Shown here one piece after another: positions 29,573-35,556 of a DNA stretch of 35,556 bases. The notes under the pieces are model-generated. The model was given only the letters and a program-made list of their open reading frames with translations. It was not told where the DNA came from and made no database searches. Each line of letters begins with the position of its first letter. Within the stretch, counting starts at the first letter, position 1. A program made the position numbers and the translations under genes. The stretch is from a virus: positions 1-35,556 of IMG/VR virus record IMGVR_UViG_3300042937_000157; one strand, 5' to 3'.

Positions 29573-30815
29573 TTTTAACCTCCGCGAAAGGTTTTCCAGT
29601 TTCTGCGTGTGTTGCCTGCTTGCCAGTGAACTCCTGCCAGCGCTTGACGATGACGTCGCAGTAGCGTGGGTCCAGTTCTATGATCATGGCCGTGCGGCCG
29701 TTCTTCTCGGCAGCGATCAGAGTCGTGCCCGAGCCGCCAAACGAGTCGAGCACGATATCGCCACCCTTCGTGTTGTTCAGCAGTTGGTACTCGAACAGCG
29801 CCACCGGTTTCATGGTCGGATGCTCTCCGTTGCGCGCTGGCTTATCGAACTCCAGGATGGTCGTCTGCTTGCGGTCCGCTGCCCAGAGGTGGCCAGCGCC
29901 ATCTTTCCAGCCGTACAGGCACGGCTCGTGTTTCCACTGGTAGTCCTGTCGGCCAAGCACCATGCTGGACTTCTTCCAGATCAAGCACTGCCGCACGGTC
30001 CAGCCAGCGTCTTTGGCCGCGCCACGGAAGTTGTAGCCCTCGCTGTCCGCGTGCCAGATGTAGAAGACAGCGCCGGGTTTCATGACCGTGTCAGCCGCCG
30101 TGTAAGCATCACGCAAAAACTGCCGGAACTGGTCGTCGCCCATCGAGTCGTTCTTGATGGTCAGCTTCTCCTTCGTGCCGCCCTCGTAGGCCACGTTGTA
30201 GGGCGGGTCGGTCAGCCACATGTCCACCAGGCTTCCCTGGGTCAGCTTAGCCAGGTCATCGACGCTGGTCGAGTCGCCGCACAGCAGCCGGTGCTTGCCC
30301 ATCACCCAGACGTCACCAGGCACGGTGACCGGGTTTTCCTGCACGGCCGGAGCATCGTCCGGGTCGGTCAGACCTTCGGTCACTTCCACCGGCATCAGGG
30401 CTTTGATCTCCTCGTCGGAGAAGCCGGTCAGTTCAACGTCAAAGCCCAATCCATCGAGTTCGGCCAACTCCAGCGCCAGCAACTCGTTGTCCCAGCCAGC
30501 GTTCAGCGCCAGCTTGTTGTCCGCGATGACGTAGGCGCGCTTTTGGGCCTCGCTCCAGCCCTTGGCCACCATGACTGGAACTTGAGCCATGCCTAGCTTC
30601 CTGGCCGCCATGACGCGGCCGTGTCCGGCAATAATGCCGGCTTCCTCGTCCACCAGGATGGCCGAGGTGAAGCCCCACTCCTTGATGCTGGCCGCCAGTT
30701 GTGCGATCTGGTCCTCGGAATGCGTGCGCGAGTTCTTGGCGTAGGGCACCAGCTTTTCGATGGGCCACTGCTCGACCTTGTCGGCTGGATTTACTTTGTG
30801 GGACTTTGTGGTCAT
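29547..30815 (-). CDS. ParB-like nuclease/DNA methyltransferase fusion (N6/N4 class)
   Basis: The 422-residue fusion has an N-terminal ParB-like domain (about 15-135: IEKLVPYAKNSRTHSEDQIA, GIIAGHGRVMAARKLG). The methyltransferase follows with DPPY at 203-206 (LTDPPYNV) and FGGSG at 359-363. The order DPPY then FGGSG gives a beta-class N6-adenine/N4-cytosine enzyme using S-adenosylmethionine. No cognate restriction enzyme gene is near, so it is an orphan, likely marking phage DNA against host nucleases before packaging. The ParB part could bind DNA or contribute NTP-dependent clamping. The target sequence cannot be inferred. It begins in an ATGA overlap with the DUF6378-like gene and runs into the small terminase. 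Confidence 0.9.
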   Translation of the reverse strand: MTTKSHKVNPADKVEQWPIEKLVPYAKNSRTHSEDQIAQLAASIKEWGFTSAILVDEEAGIIAGHGRVMAARKLGMAQVPVMVAKGWSEAQKRAYVIADNKLALNAGWDNELLALELAELDGLGFDVELTGFSDEEIKALMPVEVTEGLTDPDDAPAVQENPVTVPGDVWVMGKHRLLCGDSTSVDDLAKLTQGSLVDMWLTDPPYNVAYEGGTKEKLTIKNDSMGDDQFRQFLRDAYTAADTVMKPGAVFYIWHADSEGYNFRGAAKDAGWTVRQCLIWKKSSMVLGRQDYQWKHEPCLYGWKDGAGHLWAADRKQTTILEFDKPARNGEHPTMKPVALFEYQLLNNTKGGDIVLDSFGGSGTTLIAAEKNGRTAMIIELDPRYCDVIVKRWQEFTGKQATHAETGKPFAEVKNGNEETQG

Positions 30816-31093
30816 GCTGCATTCTCCTCTTTTTCCAGCCGGTTGGCCACCAGGGTAGCGTAGCCGGCGATGTCGACCCAGTTGTCGGCGTAGTTCGGAT
30901 CGCCGTTCAGGATGCGCGCGATCTTGTGCTGAATCATCTCCAAGGCCTCGCGCTGGTCGGCCTGGAGTCCATCCCAGCCGCTGCGCTCGTGCATGGCAGC
31001 CTTGAGGTCTTGGCTAATCTTGGCATGTCCCTGGAAGCTGCCATACCGACCTTCACGGCCGGCCAGCATCTCGTTCACGTTGGTCTGTGTCAT
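30812..31093 (-). CDS. DUF6378-like protein
   Basis: The 93-residue protein has the pattern NEMLAGREGRYGSFQGHAKI ... LQADQREALEMIQHKIARIL ... DNWVDIAGYATLVANRL. This is the DUF6378 phage family, a helical protein related by look to MazG/NTP-pyrophosphohydrolase-type folds. The E/D residues of the 'ALEMIQHKIARI...D...D' part could bind a metal, but catalysis is unproven. It overlaps neighbours by ATGA at both ends. Confidence 0.78.
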   Translation of the reverse strand: MTQTNVNEMLAGREGRYGSFQGHAKISQDLKAAMHERSGWDGLQADQREALEMIQHKIARILNGDPNYADNWVDIAGYATLVANRLEKEENAA

Positions 31094-31473
31094 GGTTTCT
31101 CGCTCATGTTCGGAGTTACAAGATCATGCCATTTTCGATGGCATGTGCGGCAGAGATACGCAACGGGCCAGCGGTTGGCCTCGTCACCGAATAAATACTG
31201 TGGTGCCCAGTGGTGCAATTCACCTTCATTTGCATCGCACACTTCGCATTTAATCTGGATTTGTTTTTTCTCAATATATTCTGCGGTTTTTGTTTTGACA
31301 TATTTCAACGGTCCATTTTCTTTTGCATATTCCTGTGCGATTATTTTCTTCACATATTTTGCGAATACTTCACCGCATGCATCGCAGTAGATCGGATAGA
31401 CAGTCGCTCCTGATGCAATGTTGGTGATGCCGATCTTGAGCTGGTCTGATCCGCATGTCTTGCACTTATCCAC
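31090..31473 (-). CDS. HNH-type endonuclease
   Basis: The 127-residue protein starts at GTG 31473, with AAGGAG 6-8 bases upstream. It carries two Cys pairs at the N-terminus (CKTCGS, YCDACGE). The C-terminal HNH core is CEVCDANEGELHHWAPQYLF with LHH, then LCRTCHRKWHD; the four cysteines bind zinc. HNH proteins near terminase genes can aid terminase cutting in other phages; here two genes separate them. The middle (about 31250-31400) is markedly AT-rich compared with neighbours, which suggests recent acquisition. The in-frame ORF reaches upstream into the repeat region but lacks a start site there. Confidence 0.75.
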   Translation of the reverse strand: MDKCKTCGSDQLKIGITNIASGATVYPIYCDACGEVFAKYVKKIIAQEYAKENGPLKYVKTKTAEYIEKKQIQIKCEVCDANEGELHHWAPQYLFGDEANRWPVAYLCRTCHRKWHDLVTPNMSEKP

Positions 31474-31514
31474 AGGTTGCTCCTTCCAGGTCGAAAAAAT
31501 CGCACATCGTGGCT

Positions 31515-31623
31515 GGGACAATGGGACACACCCTAAAGGTGTGTGTCCTGTCCTGTCCCAGGCTGCCTCGCCTTGTCCTCGGGACATTTGTCCCAGTTTG
31601 TCCTGTCTTGTCCCATTTGTCCC
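31515..31623. repeat. Iteron-like cluster of GGGACA/TGTCC motifs, candidate origin
   Basis: In the 153-base gap between the primase-helicase stop and the HNH start, the motif TGTCC(C) or its complement GGGACA occurs 11 times in about 110 bases: 31515, 31523, 31544, 31549, 31554, 31574, 31581, 31589, 31599, 31609 and 31618. Several are direct repeats in tandem. A 7-bp hairpin ACACACC/GGTGTGT (31526-31532, 31538-31544) lies inside the cluster. Repeats of this density beside a replication initiator-like gene suggest an origin or a protein-binding array; this is inferred. Confidence 0.6.
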
Positions 31624-31626
31624 ACC

Positions 31627-33516
31627 CTACTTTTCAGTCCTTCGGACCATCAGCGTTGCTGCCGTTGCGTTGTCTGAGACAACCCAGCCATGCTCGTGCG
31701 CCACAATAATCTGAGCGTTCAGCAGGTTATAAATCAGCCGTCCTTTTTTGCTTTCCTGAGCGTAGGTTTTTGCTGTCGATTCTGTCAGTCCTTCGTTTGT
31801 CGTAAGATATTGAAGCAGTGCGCTGCGCGACAGATAAGGCATTTTGTCTCGGTCTTCAGCGCCAGCATGCCACCATGCATTTGTGAATTTCCGAATATCT
31901 TTTTGAATCTCAGATTCTTTTTTAGGTTTTTGCTCAGGCGCATTTTCTTCAATCACGAATACTGCGCCTTTTATTTCCTCGCCATCCTCATCAATCCATC
32001 CAAGCGGCACCGTTTCCAACTTGCCGAAGAACGGATTGGGAGGCTCTGCGTCCTTCATCTTGGTGCAGGAAATCTCGATGCTGTTGTCGTTCTTGGAGAC
32101 CAGGATCGATGCGTCCAGCGAGGCCTTCCAGGCGCTGGAGCCGCGTGCGCGCTGCTTGGACTCTGCTGCATGTCCGGTGTGGTGATTCAGGCACACGCTG
32201 GCGCTTAGTGCTCGGGCCACGATGTTGCATGCGTTGAGCATGTTGCGGGTGTCCTTGGCGCTGTTCTCATCGCCACTCATGTGGTTGTTGACCGTGTCAA
32301 TGAAGATCGCCACCGCATCGTCCTGAGTGATCTCTCGCACCGCGTTGATGATCTGAGCTGCAGCGGCTGGACTGTCGATGTCGATCGCTTTGTTCGAGAT
32401 CAGCAGGTTGTCCAGATTCTGGACGCCGTTGGCCTTGCACCAAGCTGTGACGCGCTGGCGCAGGCCATAGTTGCCCTCGCCTGCCATGTAGACCACCAGG
32501 CCTGCCTTGGTCTTGTGGCCATGCCATTGCAGGCCGGCAGCGATGTGGCAGGCCATGTCCAGGGTGATGAAGGTCTTGCCGGAGCCTGACTCGCCGTAGA
32601 CCATGCTCACGCCACTGTCTGGAACCCATCCTTTGATGATCCAGCGCAGCGGAGCAGGCTGGCCAAGGTAGGACGTTGCCCTGGTGAAGTAGTATTCCTG
32701 CACCTGCGCTCTGGTGGCCTCCAGGATTGCCTCGGCTGCATCGCTGCCCAAGCTGGTGGCCGCAGCCACGTCTGATTCAGGCTCATATCGGCAGACCGAT
32801 CTGACGATCTGGGACAGCTCAGACGATGGCAGTGGAATCTCGCAGCGGGTCTCGTTGGCAATGGCCAGCGCCGCCATGATCTCTGCCTCGGTCATGCCGT
32901 AGCGCCGCATGGCACCACCCAGGGCTGTCAGACCGTTGTTCCGGCTGCCTTGGATCAGACCGCCGCCCGTGGTGACCGCCTGGCGTGTCTCAGGCTTGCG
33001 CATTGCCCTGTAGGACTTCAGCCACTGTTCCGGGATCGTGAAAGGTGCAACGCCATCAAACGGATCAGATGACGCCTCCCACTGGTAGCTGCGTCCTTCA
33101 ATCGTCGATGGGAAGGCCACAAAGTACCGGCCATCGGCAAGCAAGTCCACACCTTCGGCCAGCTTGCAGGATCGAATCTCTGGGTTGTAGACGCCGATGT
33201 GGTGCTCTCCACCACCTGCAGTCATCTGCATGGCACCGTCTGGCACCTTGCCATTGGACTCCAGCCAGCTCGACCAGGACGAGTCGCCACCATTCCTGGG
33301 GTCCACATCGAACACCACAATGCCAGATCGTTCGCCGGCCGCAATGCCGATGTTGAAGTCTGGGTTCTGCGCCCACCATCTGGCGATCTGCTCCGGGTCT
33401 GTCGTGGCGTCTTTGACCCCATGCTGAGTGGCAGGCACCTTGCCATTTGGCACCACTGGGATGACATGCCAGCCCCATGATGCGTAGGTCAGTGCTGCTT
33501 CAGCCTTGGTTGTCAT
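31627..33516 (-). CDS. Primase-polymerase/helicase (Prim-Pol + RepA-like ATPase)
   Basis: The 629-residue protein joins an archaeo-eukaryotic-type Prim-Pol domain (about 5-160) to a helicase. The first has YASWGWHVIPVVPNGKVPAT, metal aspartates D70 and D72 in FDVDPRNGG, and HH at 105-106. A PriCT-like linker (GSRNNGLTALGGAMRRYGM) follows. The helicase has Walker A GESGSGKT at 308-315 and Walker B IFIDT with D407, a RepA/AAA_25 type. It probably primes and unwinds phage DNA. The C-terminal about 110 residues (after 510) are Lys/Glu-rich and less GC-rich. The start overlaps the HTH gene by 17 bases. Confidence 0.92.
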   Translation of the reverse strand: MTTKAEAALTYASWGWHVIPVVPNGKVPATQHGVKDATTDPEQIARWWAQNPDFNIGIAAGERSGIVVFDVDPRNGGDSSWSSWLESNGKVPDGAMQMTAGGGEHHIGVYNPEIRSCKLAEGVDLLADGRYFVAFPSTIEGRSYQWEASSDPFDGVAPFTIPEQWLKSYRAMRKPETRQAVTTGGGLIQGSRNNGLTALGGAMRRYGMTEAEIMAALAIANETRCEIPLPSSELSQIVRSVCRYEPESDVAAATSLGSDAAEAILEATRAQVQEYYFTRATSYLGQPAPLRWIIKGWVPDSGVSMVYGESGSGKTFITLDMACHIAAGLQWHGHKTKAGLVVYMAGEGNYGLRQRVTAWCKANGVQNLDNLLISNKAIDIDSPAAAAQIINAVREITQDDAVAIFIDTVNNHMSGDENSAKDTRNMLNACNIVARALSASVCLNHHTGHAAESKQRARGSSAWKASLDASILVSKNDNSIEISCTKMKDAEPPNPFFGKLETVPLGWIDEDGEEIKGAVFVIEENAPEQKPKKESEIQKDIRKFTNAWWHAGAEDRDKMPYLSRSALLQYLTTNEGLTESTAKTYAQESKKGRLIYNLLNAQIIVAHEHGWVVSDNATAATLMVRRTEK

Positions 33517-33688
33517 GAGTGCGACCTTCCAAGTAGTTGGACAGCGCCATCAAGACCTTGTAGGTCGGATTGGCGTCTGGGTTGTCCCTGACCTCTCGGA
33601 TGGTGTTGTAGTGCAGCCCAGTGGCCTCTGCGACCTTGGCCGGCATCCTGTCGGATAAGGCCTTGCGAATCTGCTCCAGGGTCATCAT
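33500..33688 (-). CDS. Small Cro-like helix-turn-helix regulator
   Basis: The 62-residue protein MMTLEQIRKALSDRMPAKVA continues into a compact HTH with VAEATGLHYNTIREVRDNP as turn and recognition helix, then a helix YKVLMALSNYLEG. AGAGGA lies 7 bases before ATG 33688; the in-frame upstream extension crosses the promoter region and is rejected. As first gene of the leftward unit, next to overlapping divergent promoters, it is well placed to repress one or both. No second (CI-like) repressor was seen. Confidence 0.85.
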   Translation of the reverse strand: MMTLEQIRKALSDRMPAKVAEATGLHYNTIREVRDNPDANPTYKVLMALSNYLEGRTHDNQG

Positions 33689-33723
33689 GTTTGAATCCTC
33701 TATAAAAAAATTTCCGGTGGGTG

Positions 33724-33753
33724 TTGACATCCTACATTTTTTTGGAGTACAGT
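33724..33753 (+). promoter_or_regulatory. Rightward sigma-70-like promoter
   Basis: TTGACA (33724-33729, perfect -35), 18-base spacer with a T-run, TACAGT (33748-33753, -10). The start would be near 33760, leaving a leader of about 48 bases to the Sak4-like gene. A 10-base imperfect palindrome GTGCAAGCAC (33752-33761) covers the -10 edge and start, a possible operator. An inverted repeat CACCTC/GAGGTG (33761-33766, 33784-33789) follows in the leader. Confidence 0.7.
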
Positions 33754-33757
33754 GCAA
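33729..33757 (-). promoter_or_regulatory. Leftward promoter overlapping the rightward one
   Basis: Read leftward: TTGCAC (33757-33752), 17-base spacer, TAGGAT (33734-33729). The start would be near 33722, about 34 bases before the HTH gene ATG. It lies almost entirely inside the rightward promoter, so RNA polymerase could occupy only one at a time. The same 7-A/T run is in both spacers. Confidence 0.6.
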
Positions 33758-33807
33758 GCACACCTCGAACTGATTCCCAGACGGAGGTGCGAAAAAGGAG
33801 AGCCAAC

Positions 33808-34482
33808 ATGGCAATCAACGTGAAGACCACCGGCAGCCTGGCTGCCAATGGTGTGAAAGTCCTGGTCTACGGCCAGGCCGGTGCAGGCAAGACCTCACTG
33901 ATCAAGACCCTGCCGCAGCCCATCGTGCTGTCTGCTGAAGGAGGTTTGCTGTCCATTCAGGATGCCGACCTGCCCTTCATCGAGATCAGCGACATGGAGA
34001 CGCTGCGGGAGGCCTACACCTGGCTGACGCAGTCCGACGAGGCCAATGGGTTCCAGTCGGTCGCGCTCGACTCCATCAGCGAGATTGCCGAGGTCGTGCT
34101 CAATGCCGAGAAGAAGGCCACCAAAGACCCACGCCAAGCCTACGGGGCAATGCAGGAGCAGATGGCCGACATCATCCGCGCATTCCGCGACCTGCCTGGC
34201 CGGCACGTCTACATGAGCGCCAAGCTGGAGAAGACCCAGGACGAGATGGGCCGCGTGCTGTATGCGCCCTCGATGCCTGGCAACAAGACCGGCCAGGCGC
34301 TGCCCTACTTCTTCGACGAGGTGCTGGCTCTGCGTGTCGAGAAGGACACCGACAACAACACCCAGCGCGCCCTGATGTGCGACTCGGACGGCCTCTGGCT
34401 GGCCAAGGATCGGTCGGGCAAGCTGGACGCCTGGGAGGCACCGGACCTCGGTGCAGTCATCGCAAAGATCGGAGGCAAGTGA
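33808..34482 (+). CDS. Sak4-like AAA ATPase (recombinase), complete
   Basis: The 224-residue ATPase has Walker A GQAGAGKT at 22-29 and a Walker B-like VALDS (D88). The length and pattern fit Sak4/AAA_24 phage single-strand annealing ATPases, RecA-like proteins that act with an ssDNA-binding protein. ATG 33808 follows AAAGGAG at 33794-33800. It is the first gene after the rightward promoter. It overlaps the next gene by one base (TGATG). The protein differs from the left copy at only a handful of positions. Confidence 0.88.
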   Translation: MAINVKTTGSLAANGVKVLVYGQAGAGKTSLIKTLPQPIVLSAEGGLLSIQDADLPFIEISDMETLREAYTWLTQSDEANGFQSVALDSISEIAEVVLNAEKKATKDPRQAYGAMQEQMADIIRAFRDLPGRHVYMSAKLEKTQDEMGRVLYAPSMPGNKTGQALPYFFDEVLALRVEKDTDNNTQRALMCDSDGLWLAKDRSGKLDAWEAPDLGAVIAKIGGK

Positions 34483-34922
34483 TGAACATCCGCGAAATGC
34501 TCAAGACCGAAGGTTTCATCAAGACCGTCACAGACGTGGAGCAGTTGGCTGAAATGTGGCTCTACGCCAAGGACACAGAAACCACTGCAACTGCCGACCG
34601 CCGTGCGATTGAAGACCAGATCAGGAAGATCGCCAGCATCCGCGACGATGTGGAAGGCACTGAGAACCTGGCGCTCGAAGGCTTCAAGGTCAAGGTGGTC
34701 AGCCGCATCGACCGCAAGGTCGACGCTGACAAGGTGCAGGAGCTGGCCGCCGAGCACGGCCTGACCGATCACCTGAGTACGCTGTTCCGGTGGAAGCCGG
34801 AGATCAACATGGCCATCTGGAAGGCGACAGATGAGGCCATCACCAAGCCACTCGCCGCAGCAATCACGGCCAAGCCTGGCCGCCCTTCTTTCACCATTGA
34901 ACCCATCAAAACCAAGGAGTAA
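34482..34922 (+). CDS. Conserved phage protein between Sak4 and DUF669 genes, right allele
   Basis: A 146-residue protein, 14 residues longer than the left allele. The N-terminus is different (MNIREMLKTEGFIKTVTDVE, then AEMWLYAKDTETTATADRRA). From EGTEN onward it aligns closely, including RIDRKVDADKVQELAAEHGL and the tail PSFTIEPIKTKE. The ATG overlaps the Sak4-gene stop (TGATG), with GGAGG at 34471-34475. The function is unknown; see the left allele. Confidence 0.75.
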   Translation: MNIREMLKTEGFIKTVTDVEQLAEMWLYAKDTETTATADRRAIEDQIRKIASIRDDVEGTENLALEGFKVKVVSRIDRKVDADKVQELAAEHGLTDHLSTLFRWKPEINMAIWKATDEAITKPLAAAITAKPGRPSFTIEPIKTKE

Positions 34923-34928
34923 TTCATC

Positions 34929-35447
34929 ATGGCATTTCTCGGACAAACCTATGCAGCATCGGACCTTCCACAAGGCACCAGCAACTTCGAGCCGCTGCCG
35001 GCTGGCTGGTACACGGCCAACATCACGCAGGCCGAGCTGAAGACCACTGCCGCTGGCGATGGCCAGTACATCAAGCTGCGCTACGACATCACCGGACCGT
35101 CTCACCAGGGCCGCGTGGTGTTCGGCAACCTCAACATCAAAAACGCGAGCGCCAAGGCCGAAGAGATCGGCCGCCAGCAGCTTGGCGAGATCATGCGCGC
35201 CATCGGCCTGGCCAAGGTCCAGGACACCGACCAGCTCATCGGTGCCAGCATCCAAGTCAAGCTGGACGTGCGTCCTGCGCGCACCGACGAGAAGACCGGC
35301 AAGACCTACGAGGCCAGCAACGATGTGAAGGGGTTCAAGGCTGTAAATGGTGGCGCTGCGCCCAGCTTTGCTGCGCCAGCTCCTGCTGCTGCTCCTGCTG
35401 CCGCTGCCGCGCCGGCCAAGGCCGCGCCTCCCTGGCAGAAGAAGTGA
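34929..35447 (+). CDS. DUF669 family protein, right allele
   Basis: A 172-residue protein of the same length as the left allele, with a few conservative changes (S/T, V/A, D/E) and a slightly different Ala/Pro linker before the identical APPWQKK end. It is the probable ssDNA-binding partner of the Sak4-like ATPase, by context. AAGGAG at 34913-34918 precedes ATG 34929. Confidence 0.8.
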   Translation: MAFLGQTYAASDLPQGTSNFEPLPAGWYTANITQAELKTTAAGDGQYIKLRYDITGPSHQGRVVFGNLNIKNASAKAEEIGRQQLGEIMRAIGLAKVQDTDQLIGASIQVKLDVRPARTDEKTGKTYEASNDVKGFKAVNGGAAPSFAAPAPAAAPAAAAAPAKAAPPWQKK

Positions 35448-35455
35448 AGTGAAAA

Positions 35456-35482
35456 GCCCCAGCCTCGTGAGAGGACTGGGGC
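35456..35482 (+). other. Strong intergenic hairpin (right copy)
   Basis: Same sequence and place as 1486-1512: an 11-bp stem with one bulge and GTGA loop, no T-run after it on the plus strand. It lies inside the 127-base exact match. Confidence 0.7.
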
Positions 35483-35514
35483 AAGTTGGCAACTACAGAA
35501 GGAGAGTGGGCACC

Positions 35515-35556
35515 ATGAAAATACCCGAACCAGAGCATAGCATCCAAGGCCTGATC
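35515..35556 (+). CDS. Cas4-like nuclease, first 14 codons (cut by window end)
   Basis: ATG 35515 and the next 13 codons are identical to the start of the gene at 1545-2570, with the same AAGGAG upstream. The window ends here. In the circular interpretation it is the same gene, not a second one. Confidence 0.8.
   Translation, partial: MKIPEPEHSIQGLI

Larger units (their letters stand above)
33931..35556. repeat. Right copy of the diverged terminal block
   Basis: Partner of positions 3-1586. It is complete at the 5' side, where it continues into the promoter region. It runs to the window end, whose final 127 bases equal 1460-1586 exactly. The first mismatch upstream of that run is at 35429 (T) versus 1459 (G). 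Joining here to 1587 would close a circular map of 33,970 bp. Confidence 0.85.

Noticed and set aside
1-35556. Prophage or temperate lifestyle genes (integrase, CI, att sites)
   Set aside because: No integrase, excisionase or large repressor seen in any frame; only a 62-aa HTH and an RHH protein.
1-35556. tRNA genes or CRISPR arrays
   Set aside because: No cloverleaf with CCA-type end or regular spaced repeats noticed by eye; intergenic space is too small to hold one outside 31474-31626.

Overview
The window is almost certainly the whole genome of a tailed, P22-like podovirus (about 34 kb). It was probably assembled from a community sample and opened inside a gene. The order portal, scaffold, coat, gp4, gp10, needle, gp7/gp20/gp16-like ejection proteins, tailspike follows P22, and several lengths match closely (the coat is 430 aa in both). 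GC content is high and the small accessory genes resemble those of phages of Betaproteobacteria (Burkholderiales). That host guess is an inference and weak. No integrase, tRNA, CRISPR array, insertion sequence or reverse transcriptase was seen.

Layout. Two divergent transcription units leave a single switch at 33.69-33.81 kb, where two sigma-70-like promoters overlap almost completely. The rightward unit (33808 to the end, then 1-7945) holds recombination and replication functions: a Sak4-like ATPase, a variable small protein, a DUF669 protein, a Cas4-like Fe-S nuclease, an SF2 helicase, a sigma-region-4-like protein and a VRR-NUC nuclease. These are followed by a string of small, overlapping, mostly unknown genes, including a ribbon-helix-helix protein and two membrane proteins. 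The leftward unit (33688 down to 7942) starts with a tiny HTH regulator and a primase-polymerase/helicase. It continues with an HNH protein, a DUF6378-like protein, a ParB-methyltransferase fusion, both terminase subunits, head and tail genes, ejection proteins, tailspike, a second fibre and the lysis cassette. The two units collide at 7942-7945, where both stop codons lie inside one CTAG.

Ends. The first 1.59 kb and last 1.63 kb are two diverged copies of the same three-gene block. They become exactly identical for the last 127 bp of the window (1460-1586 = 35430-35556). 127 is a common assembler k-mer length, so the right end probably joins position 1587, giving a circular map of 33,970 bp. 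The left 1.46 kb would then be a second allele from a co-occurring strain. A true tandem duplication is the alternative.

How the parts work together. The early rightward genes would process and recombine DNA and may supply a transcription factor (the sigma-like protein) for the long leftward unit. The leftward unit replicates, modifies, packages and encloses the genome, builds a short tail with a needle carrying a TNF/C1q-like knob and a P22-type tailspike, then lyses the cell. An iteron-like cluster of 11 GGGACA/TGTCC motifs just downstream of the primase-helicase gene is a candidate replication origin. Nearly all genes overlap or sit within 25 bp of each other, and no gene-free stretch exceeds about 155 bp.
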